Source of the DNA: Hirundichthys speculiger
Taxonomy: Eukaryota; Chordata; Actinopteri; Beloniformes; Exocoetidae
Reading direction: 5' to 3'
NCBI GenBank assembly: GCA_018398805.1
Contig: JAGFBZ010000702.1
Location: 62,001-126,000, forward strand
Length of the DNA stretch: 64,000 nt
Part shown: one piece after another, positions 46,469 through 58,869 of the stretch
How the letters are laid out: each line of letters starts with the position of its first letter
Numbering within the stretch: the first letter of the stretch is position 1
The notes under the pieces: model-generated
Database searches by the model: none
Told to the model about the DNA's origin: nothing
Seen by the model: only the letters and a program-made list of their open reading frames with translations
Program-made: the position numbers and the translations under genes

Positions 46469-47837
46469 TTCACAAATCTGTGAGTAGATTTACACATAAA
46501 TCACCTTTCTTACGAAAAATTCTCTTGTATTTCTTCTTGATAACGTGCGTTATGTTCCAACTGATCCCAGGTTTGGAGCGCGGTCACAAAGCTTATCGGT
46601 TAGCATAAACCGCACCCAGGGACCATCATATACGCTGGTGTGAAACCGCAGTGTAAACTTGGCTTATTGAAACACTCCTGGTAAGACCTGAAGTCAGAGA
46701 GAATGAAAAAAAAACAACAACAAGCTGTATTTCTCTAAAAACTAAGACCTGTAATGATCAGATGATTTATGTTATGTTTTTACACAAAAAAACCCTTCAG
46801 ATTGAAAGAGGTGGCACTGACGTTTGCAGCTTCAGTTACAAGACAAAGAGGCTGTTTTCTTTAAAAGACAGATTTCTCCTCCTGAAGGCCGTGCTGTTGT
46901 GGCCGTCCTCGTTAGTCCATTTACCACCAGCAGCATCATCATTTGTACTCAAAGAAATTCTCAGTTTTCAAGCTCAGTTTTAGCTTGTCGATGAAAACAT
47001 CCCCACAGATCCATCACGGCGTCCAATGAAATGCCGGCACACGACAAACATTATTTGAAGCGTAGCACTGAATACGTGCTGTACAACCTCAGCAGGACTT
47101 TTGTATGCTTTCCACAGGCACCAGTAATTGTTACCAGACCCGTGTCCTCGAATGCTGCTCTCAATTTGCAGAAGGGATTTATCTCTCACAGAGAGCTGCT
47201 CTCCTATTGGCCCGAACAAAAGTCTGGCTGAGTGTTTTTAATAAGATTAAAAAAAAAAAAAAAAAAAGGATTGTAATTTCCAGGTAAAGATCTCCTCCTC
47301 AGATTGGTGAAAGTCAGCTCCCAAAGTTTTCACAAGTCTGTCTGAGACTTTAGAAAAACCTCATTATTTTACTGAGAAACTACACAAGACTTTTTAATAT
47401 CTTTTTTTTTTCTGCAAAGAGCTGGACCCAAAGCGTGTCTGTACAGTAATTCCTCTGTCCTCTGGTAAACATTCAAAACCACATAATTTACTGCATATTT
47501 TTGAAGCCTCCATTTAATCTGTTCACATCATAGAGGAAGGACTGCAGTTCTTCTGTGGAACAGCTAGTCTCCAGTAAACCGGGTCGGACCCACAGCACAC
47601 TGCCACACCAGTGAAGGTGCCATCTTCATTTTCACTGTCCATCCCCACTAAGCTTTCCTTTACTGTCTTTAAAAAAAAAAAAAAGAGTACAGATGGGCAA
47701 ATATCTGTAGATTTGGGTTAGTGACCCAGAACTGTTGGCAGACTCAGGAGTACTGAATCCTAGCGGTACTGTAGGTCTGCTACTTACATCAGGGCTGGAA
47801 AGGAAATGCAAATAATTGACCTAGGTGTTGCTTTATT
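46469..47837. other. Intronic sequence with a small Tc1-B tail fragment
   Basis: 46725-46830 (ACTAAGACCTGTAATGATCAG and nearby) matches the 3' tail of Tc1-B seen at 13440 and 56865. Poly-A at 47247-47268 and 47668-47683. Otherwise unrecognised. Confidence 0.5.
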
Positions 47838-47916
47838 TAGTGCTGTCATACGATTAAAAAAATTGAGAGATTAATTAATTATGACCTGTGCTAGGCTAAA
47901 CTTGAACTGCTTCGGT

Positions 47917-48882
47917 ATGGAGCCCCGTTTGGGTCATAATTCAATGAATAAATGAAATACTGGCGTTTATTATTATGAAATACTTGTCCATTATTATGAA
48001 ATGTTTCACATTATTATGAAATATATGTGTATTATTATGAAATATTTCCTATTATTATGAAAAAAATGTAATTATCATGGAATATATTTTTGTTATTATT
48101 TAATCTTAGTTTAATGCATAATAGGTTATTTCAGAATAGCTTTTTTTAAATCTAAGAATTATTTATTTTTTATTTTTTTATTTATTTGTTTATTTGGATG
48201 GGACAGTGCACATTAATAAACATACAAGTATGTAAACATGCCGGATTGTAGCAGAAGTGCTAATTTCCATCCGTAGTCCCATAACATAAAAAAAAAACAT
48301 TGCACAAACTTTAAAACATCACAACTACAAATCTGACGATAGACAATAGACAATGGACAATAGACATAGATAGACAATACCAAAACAAAGAGGACGTTGA
48401 CAGAAATTAGTTTTTATATAATTGCTTCCTTTTTCATAAGAATAATCTTTTACATAATAATGACATTTTGCCAGTGGGCGGGATCAGTGACATCAACTAG
48501 TTTTGGCCGTGAGGTCCCGTTAGCAGCGGGCCGTGGCGTCATCAAGGTGCGCCCCTAGTCCAGTTGTAGCTATGCTAGCTTGGACTGAGCTATGGGAAAC
48601 CTTGACCAGGTTAGCAGACAATATCGAAAAATGATAATTTATCAGGTGATACTATTTTGACACGATTTGACGATTCACTGTTCTGTTGCTTATGCCTGAA
48701 TGAAAGAGCAGCCAATCACATAAATGGCTCCGCCCTCTCTGCTGTGATTGACACACAAATCATTCTTGTGAAAAACAAAACCATTATCATAATAATGGGA
48801 AATATTTCATAATAATAAACGCCTGTATTTCATAATAATAGACTCATTTATTGATTGAATTATGACCCAAACAGGGCTCCAT
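47917..48882. mobile_element. ATGGAG-TIR element, copy 1, unassigned class
   Basis: Inverted termini beginning ATGGAGCCCCGTTTGGGTC and continuing for at least 35 bp (CATAATTCAATGAATAAATGA). Subterminal tandem ATTATTATGAAATA units on both sides. Flanks CTTCGGT and ACTTCGT give an ambiguous 6-7-bp duplication. Interior includes AATGGCTCCGCCCTCTCTG, shared with 56015-56848 in reverse. Confidence 0.88.
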
Positions 48883-49129
48883 ACTTCGTTGGTAAGCAAA
48901 TTCCTTCTTACAAAGAAGACATATCACTTTACCTCTATCAATGTTGCCGTCGGGGCATTTTTGAAATTTAAATTTCCCATTCATTGGACCGACAACTTTC
49001 AGATGCTCCTCCATTTTCACGTCTCCTACCCGCTACTCACTGCTGTTCACCCGGCCCTCCCAACTACAATAGGAGCTTATCAGCTTATGATAAACAAGCC
49101 CAAACACAATGACAGCCAATCAGTGGCCA

Positions 49130-49888
49130 CAGTTACATGATGTTTTTTAATTCGGAATTAATAATTCAGAATTAAACAATTCAGAATTAAACTATTTTCC
49201 TTCAAGTTTACGTGGAAATAGTAATTCCGAATTGAGGTTTACATGGAAAACACGTTTGTTCGGCTTTATCCAATTCCGCTTAAGGTCTGGGCGTTGGGAA
49301 GGGTTCTGATTGGATGGGGGGGGGCAGACGTCTTTACATCTACCAGAAGAAAACAAACTTAGCAACAACTCGATTCGCAACAACATTCCACTTATTTTTG
49401 ACCTGGGTGGCGTCTCTATCTGTGAAACCTCCTTCATTTAACCTGGCCACTACAACTTTGAAAAGCTCACAATTTTTATGTTTCCTGCCATCTGTTCTTT
49501 TAATTATTTCCAGTTCCTCCAAGCTATTTATTAAATAAATCATTTCTGCTCTTGAACACCGTTTACTGCGTGCTGCCATCTTGAAACTTTGTTTTGAAAA
49601 CAAGCCCAGCGCGGAATATAAGCGTCATCGCAACGAACGGGCAAGAGAACTAGCATGCGCAGAAAGACGGGAATTAATTTAAACAGGAATGAGTGTATAC
49701 ATGACCGTGGAATTATTCTATGCGGAATTAAAATGGGAATAAACCAGCCACTTACTTCGGAATTAAGTTTAATTCTGAATTGACATTTTCATATGGAATT
49801 AGGTGTTAACATGGTAACTTTTATTGGGATTTAACTTTAATTCTGAATTAAAGAGGAATTAAACTTCCCATGTAAACGCACGGATTGA
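49130..49888. mobile_element. AATTCCG-rich element with SANT ORF (PIF/Harbinger-like?)
   Basis: Both ends carry repeated TTAATTC(G/A)GAATTAA and TTTACATGG motifs in inverted arrangement (left TTACATGATGTTTTTTAATT, right reversed TTTACATGGGAAGTTTAATT). Exact termini and target duplication are uncertain. The SANT-like reading frame inside suggests PIF/Harbinger origin. Confidence 0.6.
49340..49603 (-). pseudogene. Myb/SANT-like domain fragment
   Basis: 87-codon minus-strand frame. After a second ATG at residue 9 it reads SRAEMIYLINSLEELEI, then DGRKHKNCELFKVVVARLNE, then GGFTDRDATQVKNKWNVVAN. This is the three-helix pattern of Myb/SANT-like domains (DGRKxxNxxLF, then GF...QVxxKWxxL). Such proteins are the DNA-binding partners of Harbinger transposases, and related host genes exist (MSANTD family). 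The first helix lacks the usual tryptophan (CSRAE in place of WS-x-E), and the frame ends soon after helix 3. No transposase is present. It is probably a decayed accessory gene. Confidence 0.65.
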
Positions 49889-50059
49889 CATATATGTCTA
49901 TGGTGACTGACCTACAAACTGATTTTATAAAAAGGCAGCTTGCAAATATGTCTGTTATTAATTAATCACAATTAACGTGATAATGTGACACCCCTAGCTT
50001 TATTTACCGCTAGGATTAGGGTTAGGGTCACGGGCTACTTTATTAAGTTCACCTGTTCA

Positions 50060-50660
50060 GTTAGCAGCAGAGGACCACTCCTGTCAGCTAAGAACAGGGG
50101 AAGACTGGGAAAATGTCGCCTGGTCTGACGAGTCTCAGTTTCAGCTGCAACATCCAGACGGTAGGGTCAGGATTTAGCGTGAACAACACGACAGCATGTA
50201 TCCATGCTGTTCATCCTTCTATCGACGGTTCATGCTGCTGCTGGTGGTGTAAACCGAGCACCGTTTAAACGCCACAGCCTACATAACCTAGCCGTTGCTG
50301 ACCGTGTCCATGCCTTTATGACCACCGCGTGCCCATCCTCTGATGGCTACTTCCAGCAGGATAATGCATCATGTCACAAAGCTCAGATCATCTTTAGCTG
50401 GTTTAGTGAACATGACAGTGAGCTCACGGTACCCCAGTGGCCTCCGCAGTCACCAGATCTCAATCTAATCAAGCACCTTTTGAATGTGGTGGAACGGTCA
50501 AGCGCTGACTCCGTCCTCGATGTGCAACCATCTGCAGCAACTGCCTGATGCTATCCTGTCAAACTCGGACCAAACTCTCTGGGGAATGTTTCCACCACCT
50601 TGTTGGATCTATACCATGAAGAATTAGAGCAGTTCTGAAGGTAAAAGGGGGTCCAACGCA
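50060..50660 (+). pseudogene. Tc1-C transposase relic, DDE domain
   Basis: Begins with a WSDESQFQLQHPDGRVRI-like stretch at about 50120 (first catalytic Asp), then, in the 50204-50548 frame, DGYFQQDNASCHKAQII (second Asp) and WPPQSPDLNLIKHLLNVVER (third acidic region, with the usual P-I-E changed to L-I-K). Stops and frameshifts separate these. The upstream DNA-binding part is absent. Inactive Tc1/mariner relic of a family distinct from A and B. Confidence 0.88.
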
Positions 50661-51389
50661 GTACTAGCGAGGTCTGTCTAAGAGAGTAGCTGAGTCCACC
50701 TTGTTCAGTGCAAAATTTAAAAACTGGTTGCCTGTTTTCAGTGTTTGCTGCTCAAGCTGCAAACATGTTAAGCGTACTGTTGGAGTTGGAGCACACATCC
50801 TCCTCAGGCCCAACATGGAGGATGGAAAATCAGGATCCATGTTCATGGACTGAGCCAGGTTTACGGACTGTCGGCTCAGAATCCCTGTTCTATAGGTTTT
50901 CCCCTCATTTGTTGTACCTGCGTTCCTGCCCACTCCTGCTCTGTCCTCCACTTAGATTCATGAAAATGTGGCAGCTTTATTCTGCATCTCAGATTGCCCT
51001 ATAGGAATGCAAATGCATGAGATTTAATCAGTACAGATGTTATCATCGATTTTGCTTATCTGCTCCTGCTAGTGTTTTATTGACTCCCTTATCAGTTCTA
51101 GAACAAGTTTCCATGAGGAAACAAGTGTATCTACACAGGTTTTTAGCCTCATCCTCGCTGCCTTACATAAGGATTGAGTTCTGAAGTGGAACTTGTTGAT
51201 TGATTTGATTTTCTCCTGCATTTTCATAGATGTTTGAATAAAGTGAATGGGTGTTTGTTCTGACTCTTGACATTTTTGACAAAACAGGAGTCTGTCTTTA
51301 TGTTTGCAAAATCATATTAAAGCAACATTTAGGAGTATTTTCATGTTAAAATCTCAGTTTCAATTTCTTTTGCTGATTACTCTTAAGAA
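50661..51389. other. Intronic sequence, no feature recognised
   Basis: Overlapping frames on both strands at 50664-51004 show no known domain. Confidence 0.5.
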
Positions 51390-52140
51390 GCGTCATCTAG
51401 CTCTCATGGTTTAGCCATCGCCAAAACCTTCCAGCTTTGGACTCCTACACTCTCTTGGGACAAATGGAACAGAAGCTCTTCCTGGAGGTGGACAAGCAGC
51501 CAAGATGACTCCAAAGACACAACAAAGAACCCTCAACGAGGCAAAGAAGAACCTACGAGTAACAAGCTAAGACTTGAAGACATGGCTGGAACAAGCAAAC
51601 ATCTCTGTTCATGAGTCTACCATATGTTACTGAACGTGCAGGGTGTCCGTGGCGGCAGACCGCAGAGGAAGCTGCTACTCTCCAAAAAAATCATTGCAAA
51701 GAGCCCCCAACACCACAACACCACAAAATGTCTTCCGGACTGATGAAACAAAGGTTGAATTGCTTTGCGAGAACATTCAGTACTATGTATGGGATGAAAA
51801 GGACACAGGTCATCAAAACATCGCCCCAGCAGTGAAGTGTGGTGGAGAGAGCATCATCGTTGGGACTTGCCGTCATGGAGGGGGGGAAGAGATCTCCTAA
51901 TTTTATCTAAATCACCTCCAGGATTGTGTCAGGCTGTCTACCATGTTGCAGTTGGGTGATACAGCAAGACAGTTACCCCAAACATGGAAGTGAATCCACC
52001 ACAGAATGGCTTCAGTACTTTTGGAGTGGTCCAGTCAGAACCTGGACCGTATCCCCACAGAGATGTTGTGGGATGAGCTCTTCACACCGTTCACACCATG
52101 TTTCTGCACTGAAGCAGTTCTGGAAAGAGGAATGATCTAA
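51390..52140 (+). pseudogene. Tc1-D transposase relic
   Basis: Linker and first catalytic region: VFRTDETKVELLCENIQYYV in the 51643-51900 frame, followed by KCGGESIIVGTC (GGGSIMVWG-like). A later frame (51926-52135) gives WVIQQDSYPKHGSESTTEWL with the second Asp, then a decayed WPSQSPDLNPIE region and VSALKQFWKEE. At least two frameshifts. The conserved TDETK, QQDxxPKH and LKQFxKEEW landmarks place it in Tc1-like transposases. Confidence 0.9.
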
Positions 52141-52267
52141 AATTCCTCCATCACTGTGAATGTTTAATGAGTGTATTCCATAAAGATGAAGAGTTATAGT
52201 TCTTTGTGTGTTATCAGCTTAAGTACATCATATCTGTGTATTATTGTGACTTAAATGAAGGTCTGAT

Positions 52268-53626
52268 TAGTGCTGGGCGGTATACCGTTTCATACCGAAC
52301 ACCGGTGTTTATTTTTCTTATGATATGAATTTTTCATATACCATAATTAGGGATGCACGATAACTGTTTTTTAATACCAATAACTGATAACTTTCAGCTC
52401 CTAAAGGCCGATACCAATACTGATAACTGATAACACACACATATACCTAAGATCATTACATCAATACTATGAACAAAATCAAAAATAGCTTTGACTTTTT
52501 AAATGAACAGATATTTATTTTTTCCAAAGAAAAACTATTGTCAAGCCTCTCAAACATTTTCATAAAGCTATCAAACAAACCTATTTGATATCTCACATAA
52601 ACTTAAATAAGGTTAGCTCACATTAGCGCAATTTCAAAACTCCATGGAAGCGATTGTTATGTTGTAGGTGGCCGATCGAGTTTTACGTATTAAAGCTTGT
52701 GCTTGTGCTTCCCTCCTCGTAGAATTTGTTCGGAGGATTCGATACAATCCACAAATAACCACCAAACTATCTTCTTCTGAAACTTTAACGAAGTTCCACG
52801 CCGCCATGTTTGTTGTGATCAGCGCTGTGCTGCAGGCTGCATTCAAGGTGTAACGTAAATTCCGAAGTTCCCCTGTTTGCTAGTCGTTCTTTCAGCCTTT
52901 TCTATTTTTTTCTTTTTTATGTGTAACATGTGGGAAAATACTGTGAATATCAATTCAAGACAGCAACTACTAAAATTATGACCGAGTTAACGAGTTGTTT
53001 TCTGGCATTCTTGATTTTCCTTATTGAGAAATCGTTTTTCTGATTATGCCGACATCACTTGAACATAACATTCACTGCCGGTTATTCAAGGCTCAGAGGG
53101 AGCGAGGCACTGCTGTGTTGACAAAAATTATATATGTTATCAGGCCTATTTGTCGTGATATAGGACTTATCGGGATGACGTCATAATTTCCTGTTATCGG
53201 CCCGATAGTTATTGGTCCGATAGTTATCGTGCACCCCTAACCGTAATACCGGTGAGTATGTACTGTAGCATACACAACGTTGGGAACGCCGCGCAGCGGA
53301 ACACTATCATCATTCTGATTCCTTCACTTAATTAGAATCACGAGTGCCACCTCTTTGTAAATAGCATCATTTTGTGAGGCCATGCAAACCTGTATTAATA
53401 CTAGTGTAGATATGAATGTTTTTCTACAATATTCACTCCTCGTGACAGTAAAATAGGCAATTCTGAGCCAATATACTGCAGCTATTCCTCTCTAAATGAT
53501 TAGAAAATGTGGTTAACACCCAGTTAAGCCTTCAAAAAAAAAACCCAAAAACCTTGATATACCGTGAAACCGATATAATTTTAAAAATACAGTGATATAA
53601 ATTTTTGGTCATACCGCCCAGCACTA
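52268..53626. mobile_element. hAT-12 element, host of hAT-3
   Basis: Left end TAGTGCTGGGCGGTATACCG, right end reversed TAGTGCTGGGCGGTATGACC. Flanking 8-mers GGTCTGAT and GTTCTGAT match at 7 of 8. About 465 bp once hAT-3 is removed. Confidence 0.92.
52348..53239. mobile_element. hAT-3 non-autonomous element nested in hAT-12
   Basis: Left end TAGGGATGCACGATAACTG, right end reversed TAGGGGTGCACGATAACTAT. Flanking 8-mers ACCATAAT and ACCGTAAT match at 7 of 8. Minus strand encodes NMAAWNFVKVSEEDSLVVIC, here within a 70-codon open frame. Confidence 0.93.
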
Positions 53627-54374
53627 GTTCTGATCACATGGAAAACAGATGCAGAAAACTAGTAAATTCAAAAGAGTTCACATTCACACTATTTACACAG
53701 CTGATGGACGATGTTGCAAGTGTTGCACAGATAGAACTGAAAGTGAATAGATCAGTCTCATGGGCCTCCCTCATTTTACAATACCTGATCCAACTATTTA
53801 GACGATATCAGGCCCATATCTAACAGTATCAGTGAATCCCTAGTTTGAACCTGCTGTGAAATATGAAAAACAGAATAGATTACATTTGGGCTCCCAACAG
53901 TGCAGCTTGTACGATATTTTTTTTAATAAACTTACTTGTCAAGTAAAAAGTGATGTGTGACTGGAACTTGAAGAATAATAATGAAGAGTTCAAACTAAAG
54001 GCCTTAGACAAGTGCCCGGTGGAAATGTTGTGTGTCTCAGAACAAGAATGAGAAACTGCAGTATGATACTGGTGGCACTTTAATGCAATTCCCATTTGGT
54101 GTATGTGTACTTATAAGTTTAGTGATGAAGAATGCTTCCCCGTGATCACAGTCCAGCCCATAAGTCATGGAAGACAGGATAATGGTGCTGTAAATGGTTT
54201 TCACTGTGGTTCGGCTGGAAGACTCCTGCTGATAAAGCCGTGTTTACTCGCTGCTGTTTCTCACATGGATACAAGCATTTAGATGTTGTTTGACCAGGAA
54301 CTGCAGCTGCAGTCATGTTATTAGTTAGCACCCATTAGTTTCGTCCTATGTTGGCAATACCAAGCAGCCCTATA
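53627..54374. other. Intronic sequence with a possible hAT end
   Basis: 53800-53845 ends AGTGAATCCCTAG; reversed, TAGGGATTCACTGATACTG resembles yet another hAT terminus, but no partner end was found. The rest is unrecognised. Confidence 0.4.
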
Positions 54375-54571
54375 ATTCTGTGGCTTGGAGATCCACCTTT
54401 AGCAGCAATAACTTGAAGCAGCAGTTTCCTGTATGACTTAATGAGTCTCTCACATGGTTCTGGAGCAACTGTGGTCCAGTCTTTGACCCATCCCAGACAA
54501 CAGCCCCAGCTGGTTCAAAGTCATCCCAAAACCCTGTTGTTGTTATGTTATGTACCTTGTTATGTACCTTG

Positions 54572-55241
54572 TAGGCTTGGGCGGTATTACGGTAATACCG
54601 TATACTTCTGGTAATTAAATATAGCGGCGGTATCAGTTTCAATACCGTCATAAAAAAATCCAATGAATGATTTCTGTGGTTTAAAGTTTAGTTTCTCTCC
54701 TGTATCGCTGTGTGTTCTGCTTTATTTTACCGTTTATTCATGTTCGCTCGCAGCTCATCTCGGTTTGACTCGTCCTGTTAAGGTACTGACGATTAAAACA
54801 ACACTTCCTGAGTTTGCTGCTTCAAAATAAAAGCTTGTAATGACACTAATAATGTTGGACTTTTATGTTGAAGAATTTATAGGAAGTGAAACGTCCGGCA
54901 TCAGACACTTTACTATAAAGCGCGTTTCAGCAAACACACACCTCGGCAGCATTTCCTTGGCAGGAACAGTTAAAACTACAGTGAAAAGCAAAAAATACAC
55001 AAATAAATAACAACTGTAGTTGAGCCAACTTTATATTGAAGCACTGAACTGCTGTTTCGAGGTAAACTCGCCTTTTTTTCAGGCGTTAAGCCCCGCGGCG
55101 GCGCACATAATGGGGACGGCTGTTTTGACGCGCGGCGTCCGCCGGTGGTGTTTGTTCGCCTTAATAGTCGCGGGAATACGGTATACCCCGGTAAAATGTG
55201 AGGGAAGTTTGACGGTATCAAAATTTGGATACCGCCCAAGC
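54572..55241. mobile_element. hAT-13 element nested in Tc1-B
   Basis: Left end TAGGCTTGGGCGGTATTACG, right end reversed GCTTGGGCGGTATCCAAA. The 8-bp duplication GTACCTTG at 54564-54571 and 55242-55249 is perfect if the right end lacks the terminal TA. Subterminal ATACCG and GCGGTAT repeats. Confidence 0.88.
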
Positions 55242-56014
55242 GTACCTTGTTATGTTTTTCAGCCATTCTGAGGTAAATTTTTGTTTTTCGGACCATCGTC
55301 CTATTGCATCACCTGGTTTTTAACCGAGCCTAACCTCTGGGACAGATGTTCGCATGTTTGTCTCTGGAATACTCTGGTATACAGAACTGCTCATGATCAT
55401 CACTGCTATGTTGTTGTGCTTTGATTTGGCTTTTTCTTCAAACATGGCGCTGCGTACGAAGACCAAACACCTCCATCGTGGTCTCATCTGTCCGTAGAAT
55501 GTTGTTGCAGAAGTCTTGTGGTTTGTTCAGATGCAGCTTTGTGAATGTCGGTCATGCTTCTACGTACATGTTCAGTCTTCTTCTAATTTTGCTGATTTGG
55601 ACTTTATCATTTAAAATTCTCAGTGAGGCCTGTACTCGCTGAGATGTAGCTCTCGTGTTTTGCTCAGTTTATTTTATTATCTGAGCCTCTCGCAGTCTGA
55701 CCTTGGCATAAATTTGCTGGGATATTATGACCAGGGAAGACTGACAGCTGTCTGAAATGTTTTCCACATGTAAATAACCTTTCTTACTTTATATAACATT
55801 GAACAACGTAGTTGGTTGAAAATGGCTTTGATGTGCATTACTTCTCTAAGGCTGTTGCTTATGTCTTTCCTTCTTGGCTTTGTGTTAACACACACCTGAA
55901 TGCTCCAGATCAGATACTATCAAAATGTAGATGTCTGCTCACTTAAAGTCCCATGGAAACCTATCTTTAAATAAATAGACAATTAAAAAAAGTAACACTT
56001 TGTTGTTCATTTTT

Positions 56015-56848
56015 ATGGAGCCCCGTTTGGGTCATAATTCAATGAATAAATGAGTCTATTATTATGAAATATAGGCGTTTATTATTATGAAATATTTCCC
56101 ATTATTATGATAATGGTTTTGTTTTTCCATAAGAATGAGCTTTTACATAATAATGGCTTTGTTTTTCATAAGAATGATTTGTGTGTCAATCACGGCAGAG
56201 AGGGCGGAGCCATTTATGTGATTGGCTGCTCTTTCATTCAAACATAAGCAACAGAACAGTGAATATCGATAGTGGGCGAGAGGTGCAGTGTATATACTCC
56301 AGGCCAGTAGGGGGCAGAATGCTCCTCAGTTTACGGTTAAAAGTTGACATCAACTAAGAAACGTAGCACGAATGTAGGGAAAACTTGATTTTGACGGCAT
56401 GGCGACAGGAGAAAGATCCTTTTTTTAACTTACTCCGAGAGCTAGCCAACAGGCTCGATGCTAGTCCCCCACCAACTGCATGGAGAAGGATCAGCCAATG
56501 AGCGTGCAGGTCAACCACTGGTCCCGCCCACTGGCAAAATGTCATTATTATGTAAAAACTCATTCTTATGAAAAAGGAAGCAATCATGTAAAAACTCATT
56601 AAAAAAAGCCATTCTGAAATTAACTATTATGCATTAAACTAATATTAAATAATAATAAAAAATATATTTCACAATAATTACATTTTTTTTTCATAATAAT
56701 GGGAAATATTTCATAATAATAAACATGTATTTCATAAAAATGGGAAATATTTCATAATAATGAATACGTATTTCATAATAATAAATTCCTGTATTTCATA
56801 ATAATAGACTCATTTATCCATTGAATTATGACCCAAACAGGGCTCCAT
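56015..56848. mobile_element. ATGGAG-TIR element, copy 2 (inverted), in Tc1-B
   Basis: Inverted termini ATGGAGCCCCGTTTGGGTC at left and ATGGAGCCCTGTTTGGGTC, reversed, at right. Flanks CATTTTT and CATTTTA fit a 7-bp duplication with one mismatch. Same subterminal TTATTATGAAATA units as copy 1. Confidence 0.9.
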
Positions 56849-57080
56849 CATTTTAGGGTGTATTTGCATAATACTAAGACCGACTATGATCTGATATATT
56901 TTTGTTTTAAAAAGGGGGTGGGGGGATGGGGGGGTAGTATACATAGAGGAATACTAAAGTATGGAATTTACAAAGTCAGGTACAAAGTGAACATTTAGTC
57001 ATCACGGATGAAAAACGGATATTTAATGTATAAGATGCAAATCATTTTTTTTTTTTTTTGCCTTTGATGAAAGGTCTTTT

Positions 57081-58869
57081 CAGACTTTTAGGACGTCTCT
57101 GAGAATGACTGACCCTGCAGTCATTTATTTTAACGGCCGTTATCTCAAGACCACCGGTTGATTATTTCCTTATCTCCAGTTGACTTGTTTGCTTGTGATA
57201 ACAGGTGACCTGTCACGAAATCAGCATTTTACCTTCAGCGGCGGGACGTTTTATTTAAATCACCGTATAATTACGGGGAACTTGAAAATGAGGGTCTGAA
57301 TCATTTTTCACAAACGCTGTCATGGCGGCTGAAGTAAAATCCATCGCTGACCTCCGTTGTGGAGGCGCACATGAACAGACTTCTTTGTCAACGGTGAGAA
57401 GTTAATTTAGTGTCTTTAGTCTGCATCAGCTCACAGCCTCAAACCGCTGAAACCAACAGTCCATTCCTGTTTGTCATCACACCACTCGGTGAGTTACACC
57501 TTCACCAAATAAACTTTTATACTTTCTTGTACCCTTATAAGACGGATGTGTCTGAAATGTAGCAACCTCTGTTTTCTGAATGACTCAGTCCCTATTTACT
57601 CCTCAGTTTTTTTTTTTGAGCTAAGAAATGGAGGACTTTGTATGAGCGGATTACCATAATGACCAAGTAAACATTTAGCTGAATACTCAGCCGCAGTCTA
57701 GATGGGTTTCCATTAACGGGGGTTCGGACCTCCCACTAAGGACCACCCCCTCTGTTCTTTCTGCCATGATGTTTCCATTACAGGGAAGGACCCCAGTAGG
57801 ATCCACGGGCCTTTAGTAGTCAGTCATTGACAGCTTTGACTGTGGTTATAATCAGTTTGTGACGTTGACTGAAAAACCAAGTAGGCATGAAAAGTAAACT
57901 AGAAGGAGCCTTTGCCTTTGTTTACAGGCGTGGAGATAGTGCTGATGAATGAGAAAACAAGATGTGAACTCAAAGAGAACATCTAGAGAGCTGAAATGAC
58001 CGGTTAAGATTTGGTTCAAATTTGAAACCTTTTAAAAAGTACTTCATTGTTTTTCCATGTACACGGAGCTGCTACAGAGCCGTCGCTACGTCCCTTCAGT
58101 GTGGTTTGTGGTTCCATTGGGTCAAGTTTGAAATTCTGTAGGGGACCACAGTGCACGAAGACACAGATTATAGATTTTTTTTAAGAACCTCGACATGACA
58201 GTCGGAGGAGGATCCAAGAAGTCGAGGTGCACGTGAACAGGCTGCTTTGGCAAAGACGAGAAGCTGATCAATTTGCGTTGGTCTGAATCAGCCCACATCC
58301 AAAACTACTATAAAACAATCAGACCAACACTTTCAGCCTGAAACTTCTGGCAAACAACACTCAGCAAGTAGATTTCAGAGCATTTTAGGGTGTTTTTTTT
58401 TTTAACCTTAGAGAGGCAGAGCAGTGCACAAAAGGGCTCAGATCTTAGTAGCTGCAGAGATGACTTTTCCATTACAGTTTAACAGCATTATAAAGCAATA
58501 TTTGACAATGTTGGTAAAACTCAACTATGAGATGTCTGTATTTCCATAAAGCCATGTGATGTGCCAGAGTTGTGTTTTCTGGTCTCGTGATCAGTCCTTC
58601 CAGCAGTAATGCCACTCAAGCCTTCATTATTTTTACTCATGAAAGACGAAGCTAAGCTGCGCGAGCATGATGAAGACTAAAATATCGGAACGAGCATGAG
58701 CAAAATTTAAATTTAAATGTTAAATTTTTTGTCCGAATCCTGAGTTTTTGTGTTTAATATGGTGTTATCAGCTTTAGTTTAAAAGATAATGCCATACTAT
58801 ATCGAATATTTTGAATATGCTCAAATCAGAAAAAGGTGGGATGATATAAGAAATGAAAATTGAAAATGT
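57081..58869. other. Intronic sequence, mostly unrecognised
   Basis: 57690-58180 contains GGGTTTCCATTA and TTTCCATTACAGGG, a style of sequence found in some fish DNA elements, but no ends could be defined. No gene recognised. Confidence 0.45.

Larger units (their letters stand above)
47838..49996. mobile_element. hAT-11 element, host of two insertions
   Basis: Left end TAGTGCTGTCATACGATTAA, right end reversed TAGGGGTGTCACATTATCAC. Perfect 8-bp duplication GCTTTATT at 47830-47837 and 49997-50004. Contains the ATGGAG element (47917-48882) and an AATTCCG-rich element (about 49130-49888). Its own middle part (48883-49130) has an open frame with no family resemblance. Confidence 0.92.
54375..57080 (-). 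pseudogene. Tc1-B transposon relic (minus), split twice
   Basis: Minus-strand transposase in pieces: C-terminal part 54375-54571, DDE core 55250-55620 (the complement of CATTCTGAGGTAAATTTTTG and CAGAAGTCTTGTGGTTTGTT), linker and helix-turn-helix 55620-55960, leader and terminus 56850-57080. hAT-13 interrupts at 54572-55241 and the ATGGAG element at 56015-56848. Frames are broken throughout. Confidence 0.82.
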
